Part shown: positions 46,144 to 57,116 of the stretch, piece after piece | Position numbering within the stretch: position 1 is the stretch's first letter | How the letters are laid out: every line of letters begins with the position of its first letter | The notes under the pieces: model-generated | Told to the model about the DNA's origin: nothing | The model's input: the letters and a program-made list of their open reading frames with translations, nothing else | Database searches by the model: none | Assembly (NCBI GenBank): GCA_023213395.1 | Contig: CM041465.1 | Coordinates: 115,265,741-115,329,740 of the forward strand | Direction of reading: 5' to 3' | DNA length: 64,000 bases | Source of the DNA: Cycas panzhihuaensis | Taxonomy: Eukaryota > Cycadophyta | Position numbers and translations under genes: made by a program

Positions 46144-47183
46144 TTAGCCAATGCTGCCATTCCCAACGCGAGTGGCATTCCTGTTGATGTCTCTTTCCCA
46201 GACGAGTCTATTATGACCATCCAAGATGCTTCTCTTCACCCACTCACTGATAGCAAGTGATATGGTGACATTGTACGATATCTGACTTAGCAAGAATATC
46301 ACCTTGAAGCCAGTAACAAGGTTAGGTTGCGCATCTGCACCACCGCTACGTAACACTTCCTCGTGGACAAAGTGTTGTATAAGAGATCCTTCGACGGGAT
46401 CCTGCTTCACTATGTCGCTCCTGATGAAGTGGACTAAATACTCTGCGAATGCCATCATGGCATTTGTGGGGGCCACTTTGGGGGCCAATCCATGGCCCAA
46501 AGGATCCTCTACATGGGTTATTATTGGCCATCCTTATTCAAGGATGCCCACGCCTATGCCCTTAGATGTCAGCGATGTCAGGAGCATGCCAATGTCTCTC
46601 ACATACCTTCTGAAGCGTTGCACCCTATCGTGTCTCCATGTCCCTTTTCTCAATGGGGCTTAGACATCATTGGGGCTATATCGCTGCCAGCTTCTTTACA
46701 ACATAAATATATCTTAACCACTATCGAAATACTTCACTAAATGGGCAGAGGCAATCCCCCTGTCCACTATGCCTGGCAAGATGATAGCCACCTTTGTCTA
46801 CCAACATATTATTTACCATTTCAGGATTCCACATGTCCTAATTACGGATAATAGAACTTCCTTCTGTAATAAGGAAATGGACGAGCTATGCAAGAGATTC
46901 AAAATCTCGCATAAGACATCATCCCCTTATTACCCCCAAGCAAACGGGTAAGTTGAATCTTTCAACAAAATGCTCATCAATATTCTAAAGAAAATCGTTG
47001 CCCAATCTCAAAGGGATTGACATATCCAACTCCCTTCTGCCCTATGGGCTTATCGCACTTCCATTCGCACGGCTACTGGAATGACCCCATCCTCGTTAGT
47101 CTACGGAACTAAGGCGGTACTCCCACTAGAAGTGGAGATCCCCTCTCTATAGGTTTCCCTTCGAGGCCTCATTGACGAGGAGT
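46144..47183 (+). pseudogene. Element C integrase, cut by element D
   Basis: The zinc region CECHHGICGGHFGGQSMAQ (about 46440-46500) is followed by LRCQRCQEHAN, a complete H2C2 set. The core carries QWGLDIIGAISLPAS (first Asp), ITDNRTSFCNKEMDELC (Asp codon 46847) and QVESFNK-like VESFNKMLINILKK (Glu codon 46955), again 35 residues apart. A one-base indel disrupts the EYFTKWAEA segment near 46730. The frame stops at GLIDEES, the point at which D is inserted (about 47184), so the C-terminal 80 or so residues are missing. Confidence 0.9.
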
Positions 47184-47188
47184 CTAGA

Positions 47189-49906
47189 TGTGCATCTATG
47201 TGATAGCTACCTAACTAAATAGGCATGGTAAGAGCAGGTGATAATATGATCGAGAAAGAGACCTATAAGTAGGGTAAATACCACGTAGGGCACCCCCTAT
47301 GCCGAAGCGTGAGTTTGGGACCTGCAATGGAATATAGCTACCAAAGGGTGATCCCCCCACTTCGAACAAGAGGTGAGGAGGCGTAGGGTTTGCCTGGGTT
47401 GAAATAAAGGAAGGATCCTCCCACCCTTGGATGGTCAGAAGGGGAAGGCGAGGAACCTTCGAGGGTTTTCCTAGAGTAATGAGAAACAAGGAAGGATAGA
47501 CAAGCAAGCAGCCTATGAATGGGGTTATCTTGGCTATCCAGCTAAACAGGGAACCAAGAGAACATGAGAGAGATAACCTAGAGGAATGGGTCAAGGTATG
47601 CCTAAGTAAGCTAACTAAATGCACAAATGATAAAGAGAGAAGGGAGCTCGCACGACAAAGGGAGGGAAATGGTAAAAGGGACGGTTTCCTAAGACCTTTT
47701 CCTATAGCTATAGAAGATGCAAGCAACAAAGTAAATAATGCATAAACCAAAGCAAAGTTGATTTTCCCTTTTGATTTCCAATGAGCTAATTACTACTTAT
47801 GTAAAGGAAATTCAAAAGGAAAATGGGATAGAGTGGAGTGGAAGCGTGTACCTGAAATAGAAGCATGTTGTGATGATGGCACTCCTAAGAGGCACCCAAA
47901 GCTACCCCACAAGGCACAGTAGTCGTGGAACGTCGTGATGGATTAGAATGAGGGGCTCCCTTACCTTCCCCAGAAAAATACTAAAGTACAAAACCAAGGA
48001 AAGAAAGAGACCAAATACTAGCAATAAATGGAGTATGAAAGCACAACATGCATGGAAACACTTACCGGCAAAAGGACAAATGGAGAAAGGTCCTTTGCGC
48101 TCTCCAAGTACCTGCAAGTAAACGACAACCTCCCCCTTTCCAGAGAAAGGGTACTAACATGCAATGGCAAGATCCTAACAATATATGTCTATGTAAAAAC
48201 AAATATGAACTTAAACACATATAAGTTAGTATCAACACAATGATGATAATATGTAAAGGAGGATAACCAAAGTAAATGGAAAGTAACTGGTAAGCCTCAG
48301 AGTGGCCCACCTCCCACAAGAATAACCCTAACCTCCCCTAAAAGCCATAAGGCAACTAGGGCAAGGCTAAGAAAGATGGCTAGAAAATAATAGCAAGAGA
48401 GTAGAAAGGAGCCAAAGAAGACCTACGGCAAGCTGGGGTGCTATGAAGAGCAAACTGGGCTGCCGGAAAAAGAGTAGGGCAAAGAACAAGCAGTCGGGAC
48501 TTATGTGAGTTGCCCAGACCTAAGCACAAGCCCTCAAACTAGCACTGCAATGTGTGACAGCACTAATTTCAGCAACTAAGGGAGGCCCAACAAACCCTTA
48601 TTTGAATGCCAAGGACAACACGAGGCAAGAGGGAAAGTTTGGGGGGCTAAGAGCCACTTGAGGAGCGTGGAAGGTGGTACAAAATCCACCCAGCTCTCTC
48701 CCAAACCCTATGTCCACCCTCTTTGCCACTGCCTTAAGCAATAAATGTAGGTAAGGAGGCACTAATAACAGGAGTAAAATAGTTCAATATAAAGAGGAAA
48801 ACAACCCTCACAAAGACAAGCAAGGAGACAAGCAAGATAGGGCATCAATTGCATAAGGAAATAAATCAAATCAATGAATACCTGAGAAGAGGAGGTGAGG
48901 CTCTTACCTTAGTCAAGGGCTGGTAAGGAGAGGCTGAGAAATTAGCCCAAAAACTATGGTGTAGTAGGTTTAGAACCCTACTAATGGAGTTGGAGGAAGA
49001 ACACCTGCACTTGGAACACTTGATGGTCCGCCCGCAAGAATCACCGAGATCTCTCCAAAGGGGCCCTCTCCAAGGTGTGTGAAGGGCTGGGAAGATGTTC
49101 TAGCTGTACCAAAGGAGAGCTAGGCACTGGAGGAGAGGCACAGGTCCTGTAGCAATAGTAAGGTAGTAGAGAATAACAGAGAACAGTCTGGTTTCCTTGA
49201 GGAGCAATCCAAAAAGTGAGCTAAAAAAAGTCCTAAAAAATGAGTAAATGATGACTTAAATACCCAACCCAAACCCTAAAGTGAGCGATTAGGGTGTGGC
49301 TAGCAATGAGTTAAGTCGTGAGGCACGTGGTAGTTTTGTAATAAGTGTGAAATTGCCACGGCAGATTTTAAAAAATAAATTAGAACAGTCATACCACCGC
49401 AAAATTTGCAGTACCGTGAATTTTCTGGTGGTACCATGAAAATCATAGTAGTATTTGCCCAGAGGTAAAACCAGGCCACCAACCCAGTCAAAGGGGCGTA
49501 TGACAAAAAGGGCCAATAGGGGGCTGAGACACCTACCCGAGGGTAAACAAGCCAACAAACGGGTCCAAAAAGAGTAAAAATAGGATTCAACGATGTGGTA
49601 AGTTAGCCAAATAATGACGGGTCATCACACAGGCAGAGGTGGCGCAAGCCAAGTGGATCCTAGAGCAAGGAGGGCAGAATGCAGGAAGTGGAGTGGCCAC
49701 TAAGGTGCCACACTCACTGGGAGTGTGCCCCTGCTATAGTCATCATAGGTTGAATAAGTGTAGATGATGGCAAAGTCACCTACAAGGCCACAAACATGCA
49801 TACATGCAAGCAAACACTCATCAAAGAAAGCAATTACAAAGCGAGAAACATACCTACACTTACCTGAGTCGGTAATTCTGTATCTATTCCCAGAAGCTGG
49901 GAAACA
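47189..49906 (-). repeat. Element D 3' LTR
   Basis: Plus-strand ends are about TGTGCATCTATG (47189) and GAAGCTGGGAAACA (49906). It aligns with E's LTR over its length and with B's LTR in opposite orientation. At its 49891 end the inverted repeat TTTCCCAG-CTT-CTGGGAA is perfect. It has a TATA-like sense GTATTTAAG near 49255. The 179-codon minus-strand frame at 47211-47750 shows no domain and is not conserved in E. Confidence 0.88.
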
Positions 49907-49916
49907 CTGCCCCCTT
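49907..49916 (-). other. Polypurine tract of D
   Basis: Sense AAGGGGGCAG next to TGTTTCCC, as in A and X. Confidence 0.8.
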
Positions 49917-50321
49917 GGTAGCAGAGCCTCACTGCTTGGAGGCCTGGTGCGATGGCGAATGCTAGCAAAACAACTATCAGTAGCACATGTATATATAGAT
50001 ATATCAATCAAGATCATAACAGTAGGCAAGGGTGCCAGCGAGTATCATGGCAGAATGCATGGATACAAAAGTAGCAGTGGAGACAACATAGGGGTTGCCT
50101 ATGAGTCACCTGGAAAGCGACTGGAAAAATGAGAAATGCGAGGGGGATGCCCCCACCACAAAAGATGCAGAAGGATATGCATAACTAAGTAGAAGAGTAA
50201 GCATAATGGGTAGTCACCATAGTTTTACCTTATTAGCAGCTAGGTTTCAGAGGGGCAAACGGGTCACAAAGCAAGGTGCAAGATGACCTGGGGCTTGGGC
50301 GACAGGGCGGCTAGACAAGCC
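49917..50321. other. Non-coding spacer of D
   Basis: Contains GGGGG-ATG-CCCCC (50142-50154) and the conserved ACCATAGTTTTACCTTATTA block. No gene. Confidence 0.6.
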
Positions 50322-50753
50322 TCAGGGACGGTCAGCGAGGAGAGGAAGGTGACGCTCAAGGATGAGGTGAACGAGACTATTTGCCTCAGCGTTGAGGGCC
50401 CGAGCGATATGCTGGATATCGATAGAAGAGAAGCGGGTTAGGAGAGATTTGGCAGTAGAAGCAAGAGTCCTCAAGTAAGGGCATCTCACCTGGTAAACCT
50501 GAGTGAGATGAGACACCACAACTTGAGAGTCGCAAAGCAAAATGATGGATCCGTGATGGAAATGGAGAGCATCAGTAAGGGCTTCTATAACAGCTATATA
50601 TTCGGCTTTGTTGTTAGTAGCCTCTAGGAGGAAGATTCCAGAGCACAGGAGATTGTGTCTGGAGGGGCTGCGGAGAATCCATGCAGTGGTAGAAGGTCCA
50701 GGGTTACTGCGGCTTTCGTTGTCGGTAAAAATGTAGATGGACATGGGTGACAC
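50322..50753 (-). pseudogene. Element D second (archaeal-type) RNase H, intact frame
   Basis: An uninterrupted frame of 143 codons. Motifs: IYIFTDNESRSNPGPST (Asp 11), EATNNKAEYIAVIEALTDAL (Glu 51), HHGSIILLCDSQVVVSHL (Asp 75) and ALNAEANSLVHLIL, where the fourth acidic residue expected in NxxADxLA is Asn 125. This is a complete RNase HI-like fold of the archaeal type that Tat elements carry in addition to the gypsy RNase H. It separates cleanly from pol and lies 3' of integrase. It may have been made from its own message or as part of a longer ORF starting in the conserved spacer at 50754-51261. Because of Asn 125 and the dead element around it, it is listed as a pseudogene. Confidence 0.9.
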
Positions 50754-51261
50754 AAAGTCCTAGTAGTCAATGGATAATGAAAGTAACACTTGAAAGGCAA
50801 GCAGAAGTGGCCGTGAAGGGTAGGAGGACCTAACAATGAGGTTACCCAGGGTGAGAGCAAGCTGTCCAATCACTGGCAGAGAGTGGTCAGAGTAAAAAGC
50901 TTCCTACGGCACTAAAAGGTCGCTTCGGAAAGCGAAACATGCCCCCGAATGGGGGAGCATTCCCTTTGGGGATCCCAAGAGTGAAAAAGGACTACGAAAA
51001 TGAATCCAGGGTGACAAAATGGGCCAAACGAGTATAAACTCGGGCATGCATGGGAGTGGCATGCAAAACGAGATGGAAGGACACAGGGAGAAAGTGCAAA
51101 AATGAGGCACCATAAATGCACCTGTGAGAAAGTGCAAAAAGGGTGTCAAGAGAGCACAACGAGTGATAGGGCCAGAAGGCAAAGACAATTAGGGAAACAT
51201 GACGGTCCCAATGGCTGTTGCGGAGCAAAAAACAGGAGAAGTGCCCGTTGGGCCCCCCGCT
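50754..51261. other. Conserved spacer upstream of RNase H (D)
   Basis: Homologous to A 10313-10883 and X 25289-25864. Minus-strand frames at 50904-51188 and 50992-51228 contain HFVTLDS, GSPKGM and FRSDLL, stretches with counterparts in A. Domain unknown. Confidence 0.45.
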
Positions 51262-51270
51262 TATATAAGG
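51262..51270 (+). promoter_or_regulatory. TATA box of antisense PMD gene (D)
   Basis: TATATAAGG on the plus strand, 663 bp before the PMD ATG (51925). It is followed by the conserved ATTTCCTTATGCAGCGGAGC and CACCGCCCAACTTC stretches also seen in A and X. Confidence 0.68.
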
Positions 51271-51706
51271 AAATCAAACGGAAAATGGATTTATTTTCAC
51301 CAGCTCTCATGAGAAACCAGAGCCATTTCCTTATGCAGCGGAGCACCGCCCAACTTCGGAGGCACACAGGGAGAGATCAAACTGTTGGATCGGAGATCGG
51401 AGAGAGCCAGCGGGATCGATAGGGCAAGATGGTGACAGCGAGACCGGATCCAGTGAGTGGATGTCACTAAACCCAACCCATTTCAAAGTTCAAATTTCAT
51501 TGCTTTTTGGTAATTTTTATGTGGTTTTACTGCCCCTTATGGGCAATCAGAGGCCTCTCAGAGTCTGAATCAGACCCAGAAAGAGGTAGGAACCTAGGCA
51601 TTAGGGAGCCCTGGTCCCGGTGGGCCCCACGGGGTCCACCAGAAGAATTTTTTTGGTTTTTCAGGGCAAGAAACCCCCCTTTTAGGGGATCTCTGTTCGT
51701 ACCGCA

Positions 51707-51777
51707 GTAATGATTGCAGTGCCACGATCATTACCGTGGGACCCATGCCAAACTTAGTGGTACCGCTAAGTTTGGCA
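51707..51777. other. Two palindromes in PMD leader (D)
   Basis: The first is GTAATGAT (51707-51714) with ATCATTAC (51727-51734), a perfect 8-bp inverted repeat. The second, 51746-51777, has 16-nt arms TGCCAAACTTAGTGGT and ACCGCTAAGTTTGGCA with a single mismatch. The second ends 147 bp before the start codon. X and A have palindromes at the same place. Confidence 0.75.
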
Positions 51778-51924
51778 CAATACGAAGGCAGAAAATGAGA
51801 AAAAAGATAAGAGGGGCTAAAAGAGCCCCAAATCACAGACAGAGAGAGTTTTGAGAGAGTAAGGAGTGATGATAACTGACATGAAGCTGACTTTGATCAT
51901 TTTTGATATGGACAGGCTATCATC

Positions 51925-53807
51925 ATGGTGGATAACCGCAGGAACGTAGGTATGGCCATGTTGAGTTACATGGAGATGGCGTCACAAGAGGATAGGGAGA
52001 TCCTACAGAGGTGTGGCCTATACAAGGCCCTCAAGACACCTTAGTATGCATCAAATCAGAGGTTGCTAGTTGACATAGTATCCCATTGGGATAGGAGGAG
52101 ACATGTGTTCCACCTACCGCAGGTAGGTGATGTGACGGTTACGCTGAGGGACATACGTCGGATATTGGGAGTACCGGTGACAGGGAGGGCGGTGAGACTC
52201 GGGACACTGCCTAGCACCGAGGTAGTGTACAGGGAGGCAGCCCTGTTCTTCATAGGAGCTGATAGGTGGGAGCGGAGGGGAGCTCCCCTCCAGACCATAC
52301 TGATGTCAGGGATTCCTTAAGTGAGGAAGTTGGTTATACTGTGTGTTTTGTTCTAGATTTCCCAGAAGCAGAACTATAGGGAGATACCGGGTGGCTGGTT
52401 GGATGCAGTTCACTGCTGCGAAGCTGGCGAGATGATGGACTGGGTGACCCTGATAGTGGTGAACCTCGTCGCCCAGCTAGACACTATCAGGATGACCGGC
52501 AAAGGTGGGTTATCGTATAACACACCGCCATGCTGTTGGTTTTTGATCATTTCGCGTGGCACCACGGGGACCACACCCCATCACAGAGCGAACCCCAATG
52601 GTCCACAGGTGGCAGACTCGGTTGAGAGGAACAGAGGACTGCGCCCATGTCTGATGATCGGTGGAGGCAACATCACTGGACCTCCTCACCCTACCAGATT
52701 ACATAGCAGAGCCCTATAGGATAGTGAGGTGGGACAGTGATGATGAGGCAGGTGGGGCAGGAATGCCTACAGGCGATGATGGAGATGATGGAGGAGATAG
52801 GGCTAGCCCATCATGACCTGTAGGAGAGGCAGGTCCCTCAGGGACGGCGGGAGGTGCAGAGGGTCCATCTAGAGCTGCCAGAGGAGAGGCAGGCCTATCA
52901 GGAGCACAGGACAAGAGCGAGGGGCCTGTGACCAGGGCCCATAGGCTACAGATCATGAGGGTATCCGAAGGGACGAGAGCTGAGCCGGTCCTTGCGAGGA
53001 GGGAGGCCCAGGTAGAGGAGGTACATGAGGATGAGGCACCCACAACTGGCAGAGAGCCAGGAGGGGAGGATGCTGCGCAACTAGAGGAGCCAACAGCCAC
53101 AACAAGTGAGACCTAACCTTTTCCAGTGTCATTTGGCATCCAGACAGATATTTGATTTGATTATGGTATATGGTGGGATACATACTGACACATGGCATAT
53201 TGCATTGGTAGGTGCAGCAGAGATCCAGAGACTGATAGAGGCTGTGGTGAGGGAGACATTCCCTTAGGTGTATGCAGAGGGGCAACTGTCCATCCAGGCA
53301 AGAGATGAGCCTAGAGCGGCAGGTGCCCACATGGAGGCATTCGCCTTGTTGGTGAGGGTGAGAGACATATGGGCCATAGAGTCCCAAGAGCACGTGACAT
53401 CCCAGGGATAACTGCAGCAGGAGAGAGATGAGGTGAGGCGTGAGAGGGATGAGCTACGCCGATGGGTGTAGGCTCTAGAGGCACAGGGCGGGGTAGGCAG
53501 AGATGACGAGAGCAGAGTCCAGATAATAGTACTCATAGAGTGCCTCAGAGTCACAGAGGAGGGACTCCGAGGGGAGAGGGATCGTATCCAAGCTCCATAT
53601 AATTAGCTGGTAGCACAGATGGCATCGAGGTCGAGCCAGAGCAGGATGTAGACTCACACAGTGGCGACGACCTCGAGATGACCACGAGACGAGGGGAGTT
53701 AGGTGGGTAGCTTGCAGAGGCCCAGGAGGAGCCTTGGAGGGATGTGGTCCCCAGGAGAGGGATCACATAGAATGAGAGATGGTACCCCAGGAGCAGGGCA
53801 GCAGTAG
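51925..53807 (+). pseudogene. Antisense PMD gene of element D, two exons
   Basis: ATG 51925 opens MVDNRRNVGMAM. The PMD core lies at residues 47-90: LLVDIVSHW, RRRHVFHLPQVGDVTVTLRD and IRRILGVPVTG, followed by LGTLPSTEVVYREAALFF. Stops at residue 40 (CAG to TAG), at about 132 (TAA) and at a Trp codon (TAG) are all transitions. A frameshift lies near 52510-52620. The Gly/Asp/Ala tail has GEAGPSG repeats. Exon 1 ends EEPTATT, and exon 2 opens AAEIQRLIEAVVRETFP. It contains a heptad-like LQQERDEVRRERDELRRW segment, a likely coiled coil. The stop is TAG 53805. Antisense to gag-pol. Confidence 0.85.
53105..53211 (+). other. GT-AG intron of PMD gene (D)
   Basis: The donor is CAACAA/GTGAGACC and the acceptor is GCATTGGTAG/GTGCAGC. 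A branch-like TACTGAC lies about 25 nt before the AG. Length is 107 bp, phase 1, with the frame open on both sides (A + GT makes AGT). Same position as in X. Confidence 0.76.
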
Positions 53808-54471
53808 AGTAGGAGATGTACATATGATTTTGATAAGAGAAAGCACAGGCCTCCAGGGGGTCATATATAGGATCATATGATTATACCCCCCCTGCAAGGA
53901 CATTGGCTTCCTATATGTATGATGTAACATGATTTTTGGATGCATATATATATATACGGGGTAATTGGAACCCCATTTGGACATGAGATGCTGTATATAT
54001 ATCATGTGTGGATGACATGTATGTTTATTTTGTATGTTGTAAATGTTAAGTTATGAATATTTTATGGTGTGAATATTTTATTATATGATGTACACGTTCC
54101 TTTCCATGTATGGCTATATGTCTAACAGGAGCACACACACACATTGTGAGTGGAGATGACAGAGAGGTGTGAGGTTAGAGGATAGAGCAACATACATGTC
54201 TGCAGAAGAGCATAGCGGAATATGTGAAAGAAACGGTAGGCAGGAGAGAGGAGCGACGATGCTCTAAAGCATCGTCTTGATTGGGGAATGCCCAAGCAGG
54301 AAGACAAAAGTTCCTGAGAGGGTATGGGAATGCAGGTTCCGCAAGAGGAACTAGAAAGAAGAAGAAGGATCCATCTTAAATTGCCATTCTACCCATGGTT
54401 GGGAAGAATGGGGACAACCTAAGATGGTAGTTTAGGCTCATTTCGAGCAGAAGTAAGGGATCACCGAAAGA
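53808..54471. other. Spacer between convergent PMD and integrase genes (D)
   Basis: TA-rich, with GTATGATGTAACATGA and repeated ATATTTTAT units after the PMD stop, probably the 3' end region of PMD transcripts. The part from 54300 is homologous to B 37948-38110. No gene. Confidence 0.6.
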
Positions 54472-54544
54472 TCATGCGTAAAACTTCTTAAGGAATTTCC
54501 CATTAACAACTTTCTCAAATTCAAGCCCTTCTAGGGTGGCTATC
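54472..54544 (-). pseudogene. Element D integrase, last 24 codons
   Basis: The minus strand reads ATLEGLEFEKVVNGKFLKKF YA and then TGA (54472-54474), matching the integrase end of A, B and E. It is cut at about 54544 by E's LTR. Confidence 0.85.
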
Positions 54545-57116
54545 CGACGCTACCGCACGGGATAACCACCGAATCGACAGCGGGGGAGAGATGGTGACGA
54601 AACCAGAGGAAGTGGAACCTACAAGGCAAGCAACTACCACGCAGGCGCCTGCGGGCGAGCGAGTTCTGGATCCGCAATGGAGTATGGCTACTATCGGGTG
54701 ACCCTTCGCCGCCTTGAGCGAAGGGCTAAGATACGAGGACGAACCCGGGTTGACTGGGAGTAGGCCCCTCCCACCCTTGGGTGGCCAGAAGGGAGAGAGA
54801 AAGAACCTAACAAGGATAGGCCAAGAACAATCCTATGCAATCTAACTGTATACGAGCGATGTGAAGCAAGGCACTGCAAGGCCAAGGAAGAGGGAGGAAG
54901 GGTAAGGGGGAAGAAGACTCCTACAACCTTTCCTATGAATAACAAAAAGTACACGCAACAGGGGCAACAAATCGCAAACCAATACAAAAGCAATTTTCCC
55001 TTTCAATCTTTCGATGTTCTAATTACTAGGAAAAGAATAAAAGAAGGAAAAAAGACCAGGGGTAGCGAAGAGGAACAGAGCGTGCACCTGGGCCGAAGGC
55101 GTGAGAGATGGCGTAGCCTTCAGGAAGAGCACCCAACCACTCGCTGCAAAGATATCGGATGTGAAATGTAGCATGAAGCGAAAGGGGCTTCCTTACCTTC
55201 CCAGGAAAAATAAATGCGATAATCAAGGAAGGAAAGAAACGCTAACTAGCAAATGAGATAGCATAAAATATGACACATGCAAGGGACGCCACGGTGGAAG
55301 GGGCAACGGCAACGCTCTCCGCTGCCCCGAGTACCTGTAAGCAACAAAGGTCTCCCTCCTGCCGAGGGGAGACACCTATATGCAACACAAAGATCTAGCA
55401 ATATATGTCTAACAACATAAACAAGAGTCTAAATGTACATGCATCAATGTTAGTCCAATAAGGGAAATACCAAAGAAGAACGATCCAAATGAAAGGAAAC
55501 AACAAGGTAAGCCTCGGAGTGGCCTACCGCCCGCAAATGGTGCCCAAACCTCTCCCCAAGAGCCACGGGGCAGCGAGGAGAAAGTCAAGACTCAAGGCTG
55601 GAAAGCGGCTGCAAGAAGGGGCAAGAAAGACCCGAAGACACCCACGGGGAACCGGGATGCTACGGGGAGCAAACCGCAACCGGGAGCAAAGGTGGAGTAA
55701 GAACCCACGTTGGGGCCTATGGATGGCACCCAAACTGAATAAAGGGTTCCCAAATCAGCCGCAACTTGTGACAATACCGGTTTGGGCAACCAAGGGGAGC
55801 CTTCAACCCTTGTTTGCAAGCCAAGAGTAGCACGGGCAGAGGGAGGCTGAGGGCTTTGAGCCGCTTAGGAGCGTGGCGGTGTGGTGCGGAATCCACCCGC
55901 CTCCGTCCCAAAGCCTATGCAACCTCAACGCTACGCTTTGACAAAGAACGCAGTAAGAAGCAGAGGGAGAGTGGTAATAGCCCTCAAGAGGGAGGAAAAC
56001 CAACTCTCAAGCAACAAATGAAAATAAATAAGTCAAGTGTAGATATCACCAAAACAAATACAAAGTGAAGAGTACTGAAAGGGAGGCAAGGGATTTGCCC
56101 ACCAAAAGATGTCAAGAAGGGCCGAACAAATAGCCAGACTGAATAGAAAGGTGCTGTGGGGCCCCGCTATGGAGGTGGAACGGGAAACACCTGCAAACGG
56201 GGAGCTCGTGGACTGCCTGGGTAGAAAACAGCTGGAAACCGCTTCAAAGGAGCCTCTCCAAGGCGTTTGAGGGCCGAGAATGTCTTAGCCAAGCCAAAGG
56301 AGAGTCAAGGCCAGATGAAGAGTGCAGTCCAGCTTGTTGCAAACAAAGCAGTAAGAGAGCAGAGCAGGAGAGTGTTCCTCTTGAGAGTAAATCCAAAAGT
56401 GAGCCAAAAAAGATCCAAAGAGACCTTCAAAACAAGCCAAAAGATGTTTAAGTACTAAAGCAAAACCCTAAAGTACGCGAATAGGGCATGGCTGGGAGGG
56501 AGAAAAGGCGCGAACCACGTGGCAGTTTCGCAATAAATGCGAAATTGCCACCATGGATTTTAAAACAACAGAGACAATGTATCACGGAAACTTTAGCTAT
56601 CAAGTGAATATTCCAGTGGCATCGCTGAAAATTCGGCCAGATCACAAGATCACGGCCATCGCTAAGATTACTGGCAGATGCACCAGAGACACAAATGGGG
56701 CCCACCAACCGTCCAGTCGGGGCAAACGGTAAAAGGCTAAAGGACAACTAAAACACCCACCCGGAGCAAACAAGCCAAGAAACGGCCCACCTGGAGCGTA
56801 AATAGGCCCCCAAATGAGGTGGCAAGCTAACCAAGCGACGATGAGACATCACACGGTGGAGGTGGCGCAAACCCTGTGGATCCAGGAGAGAGGAGGGCGA
56901 TGCGAAGTAATACGGCCACTGGTGCCACACTCACCGAGTGTGCCCCGCTATAGTCGCCATAGTTAAACATAGGTGTGGACGACCACCGTGCCGCCCACAA
57001 AGTCATACGCATGCAAATATGTAAGGCATAATCAAGACATAAAAGTGATGATAATGCTAGAGACATACCGCACTTACTCGAAGCCTGATTCCAGATCCAT
57101 TCCCGGAAGCCGGAAC
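54545..57116 (-). repeat. Element E 3' LTR
   Basis: Co-linear with D's LTR (for example CTTACCTTCCCAGGAAAAATA, AGCCTCGGAGTGGCC, CCGCAAATGG). The right end CCCGGAAGCCGGAACA keeps the terminal inverted repeat as TTCCGG/CCGGGAA. The left end is set by the loss of integrase homology after GGTGGCTATCC. The purine tract next to it is damaged (TCGCCTCGCG). The many ORFs here lack domains. Confidence 0.86.

Larger units (their letters stand above)
38116..47188 (+). mobile_element. Element C: Tat-like Ty3/gypsy retrotransposon, left part
   Basis: The LTR starts at TATTTCCCAGC (38116, TG mutated to TA) and ends at CA 40668. It is followed by an intact PBS, leader, gag from 40935, protease, linker, RT, RNase H and integrase, which breaks off at about 47183 where element D's LTR starts. 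The internal region is co-linear with B, but its LTR belongs to a third subfamily. C has fewer internal stops than A or B. Confidence 0.87.
47189..54544 (-). mobile_element. Element D: Tat-like retrotransposon, 3' part
   Basis: Minus strand. 3' LTR 47189-49906, purine tract, spacer, second RNase H, divergent antisense PMD gene and the last 24 codons of integrase, which are then cut by element E. ctaga (47184-47188) is the predicted duplication. The LTR is of the same subfamily as E and B. D has the best preserved RNase H and PMD copies in the window. Confidence 0.87.

Noticed and set aside
47211-47750. 179-codon minus-strand ORF in the LTR of D
   Set aside because: Lies wholly in LTR sequence; the aligned region in E's LTR is not open.
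49289-49590. Overlapping minus-strand ORFs of 89-96 codons near the D LTR promoter
   Set aside because: They overlap the conserved U3 palindrome and TATA-like region and have no domain; frame not conserved.
55489-56003. Several overlapping ORFs of 60-113 codons on both strands near 55.5-56 kb
   Set aside because: High GC lowers stop frequency here; they fall in E's LTR, have no domain and are not matched in D's LTR.
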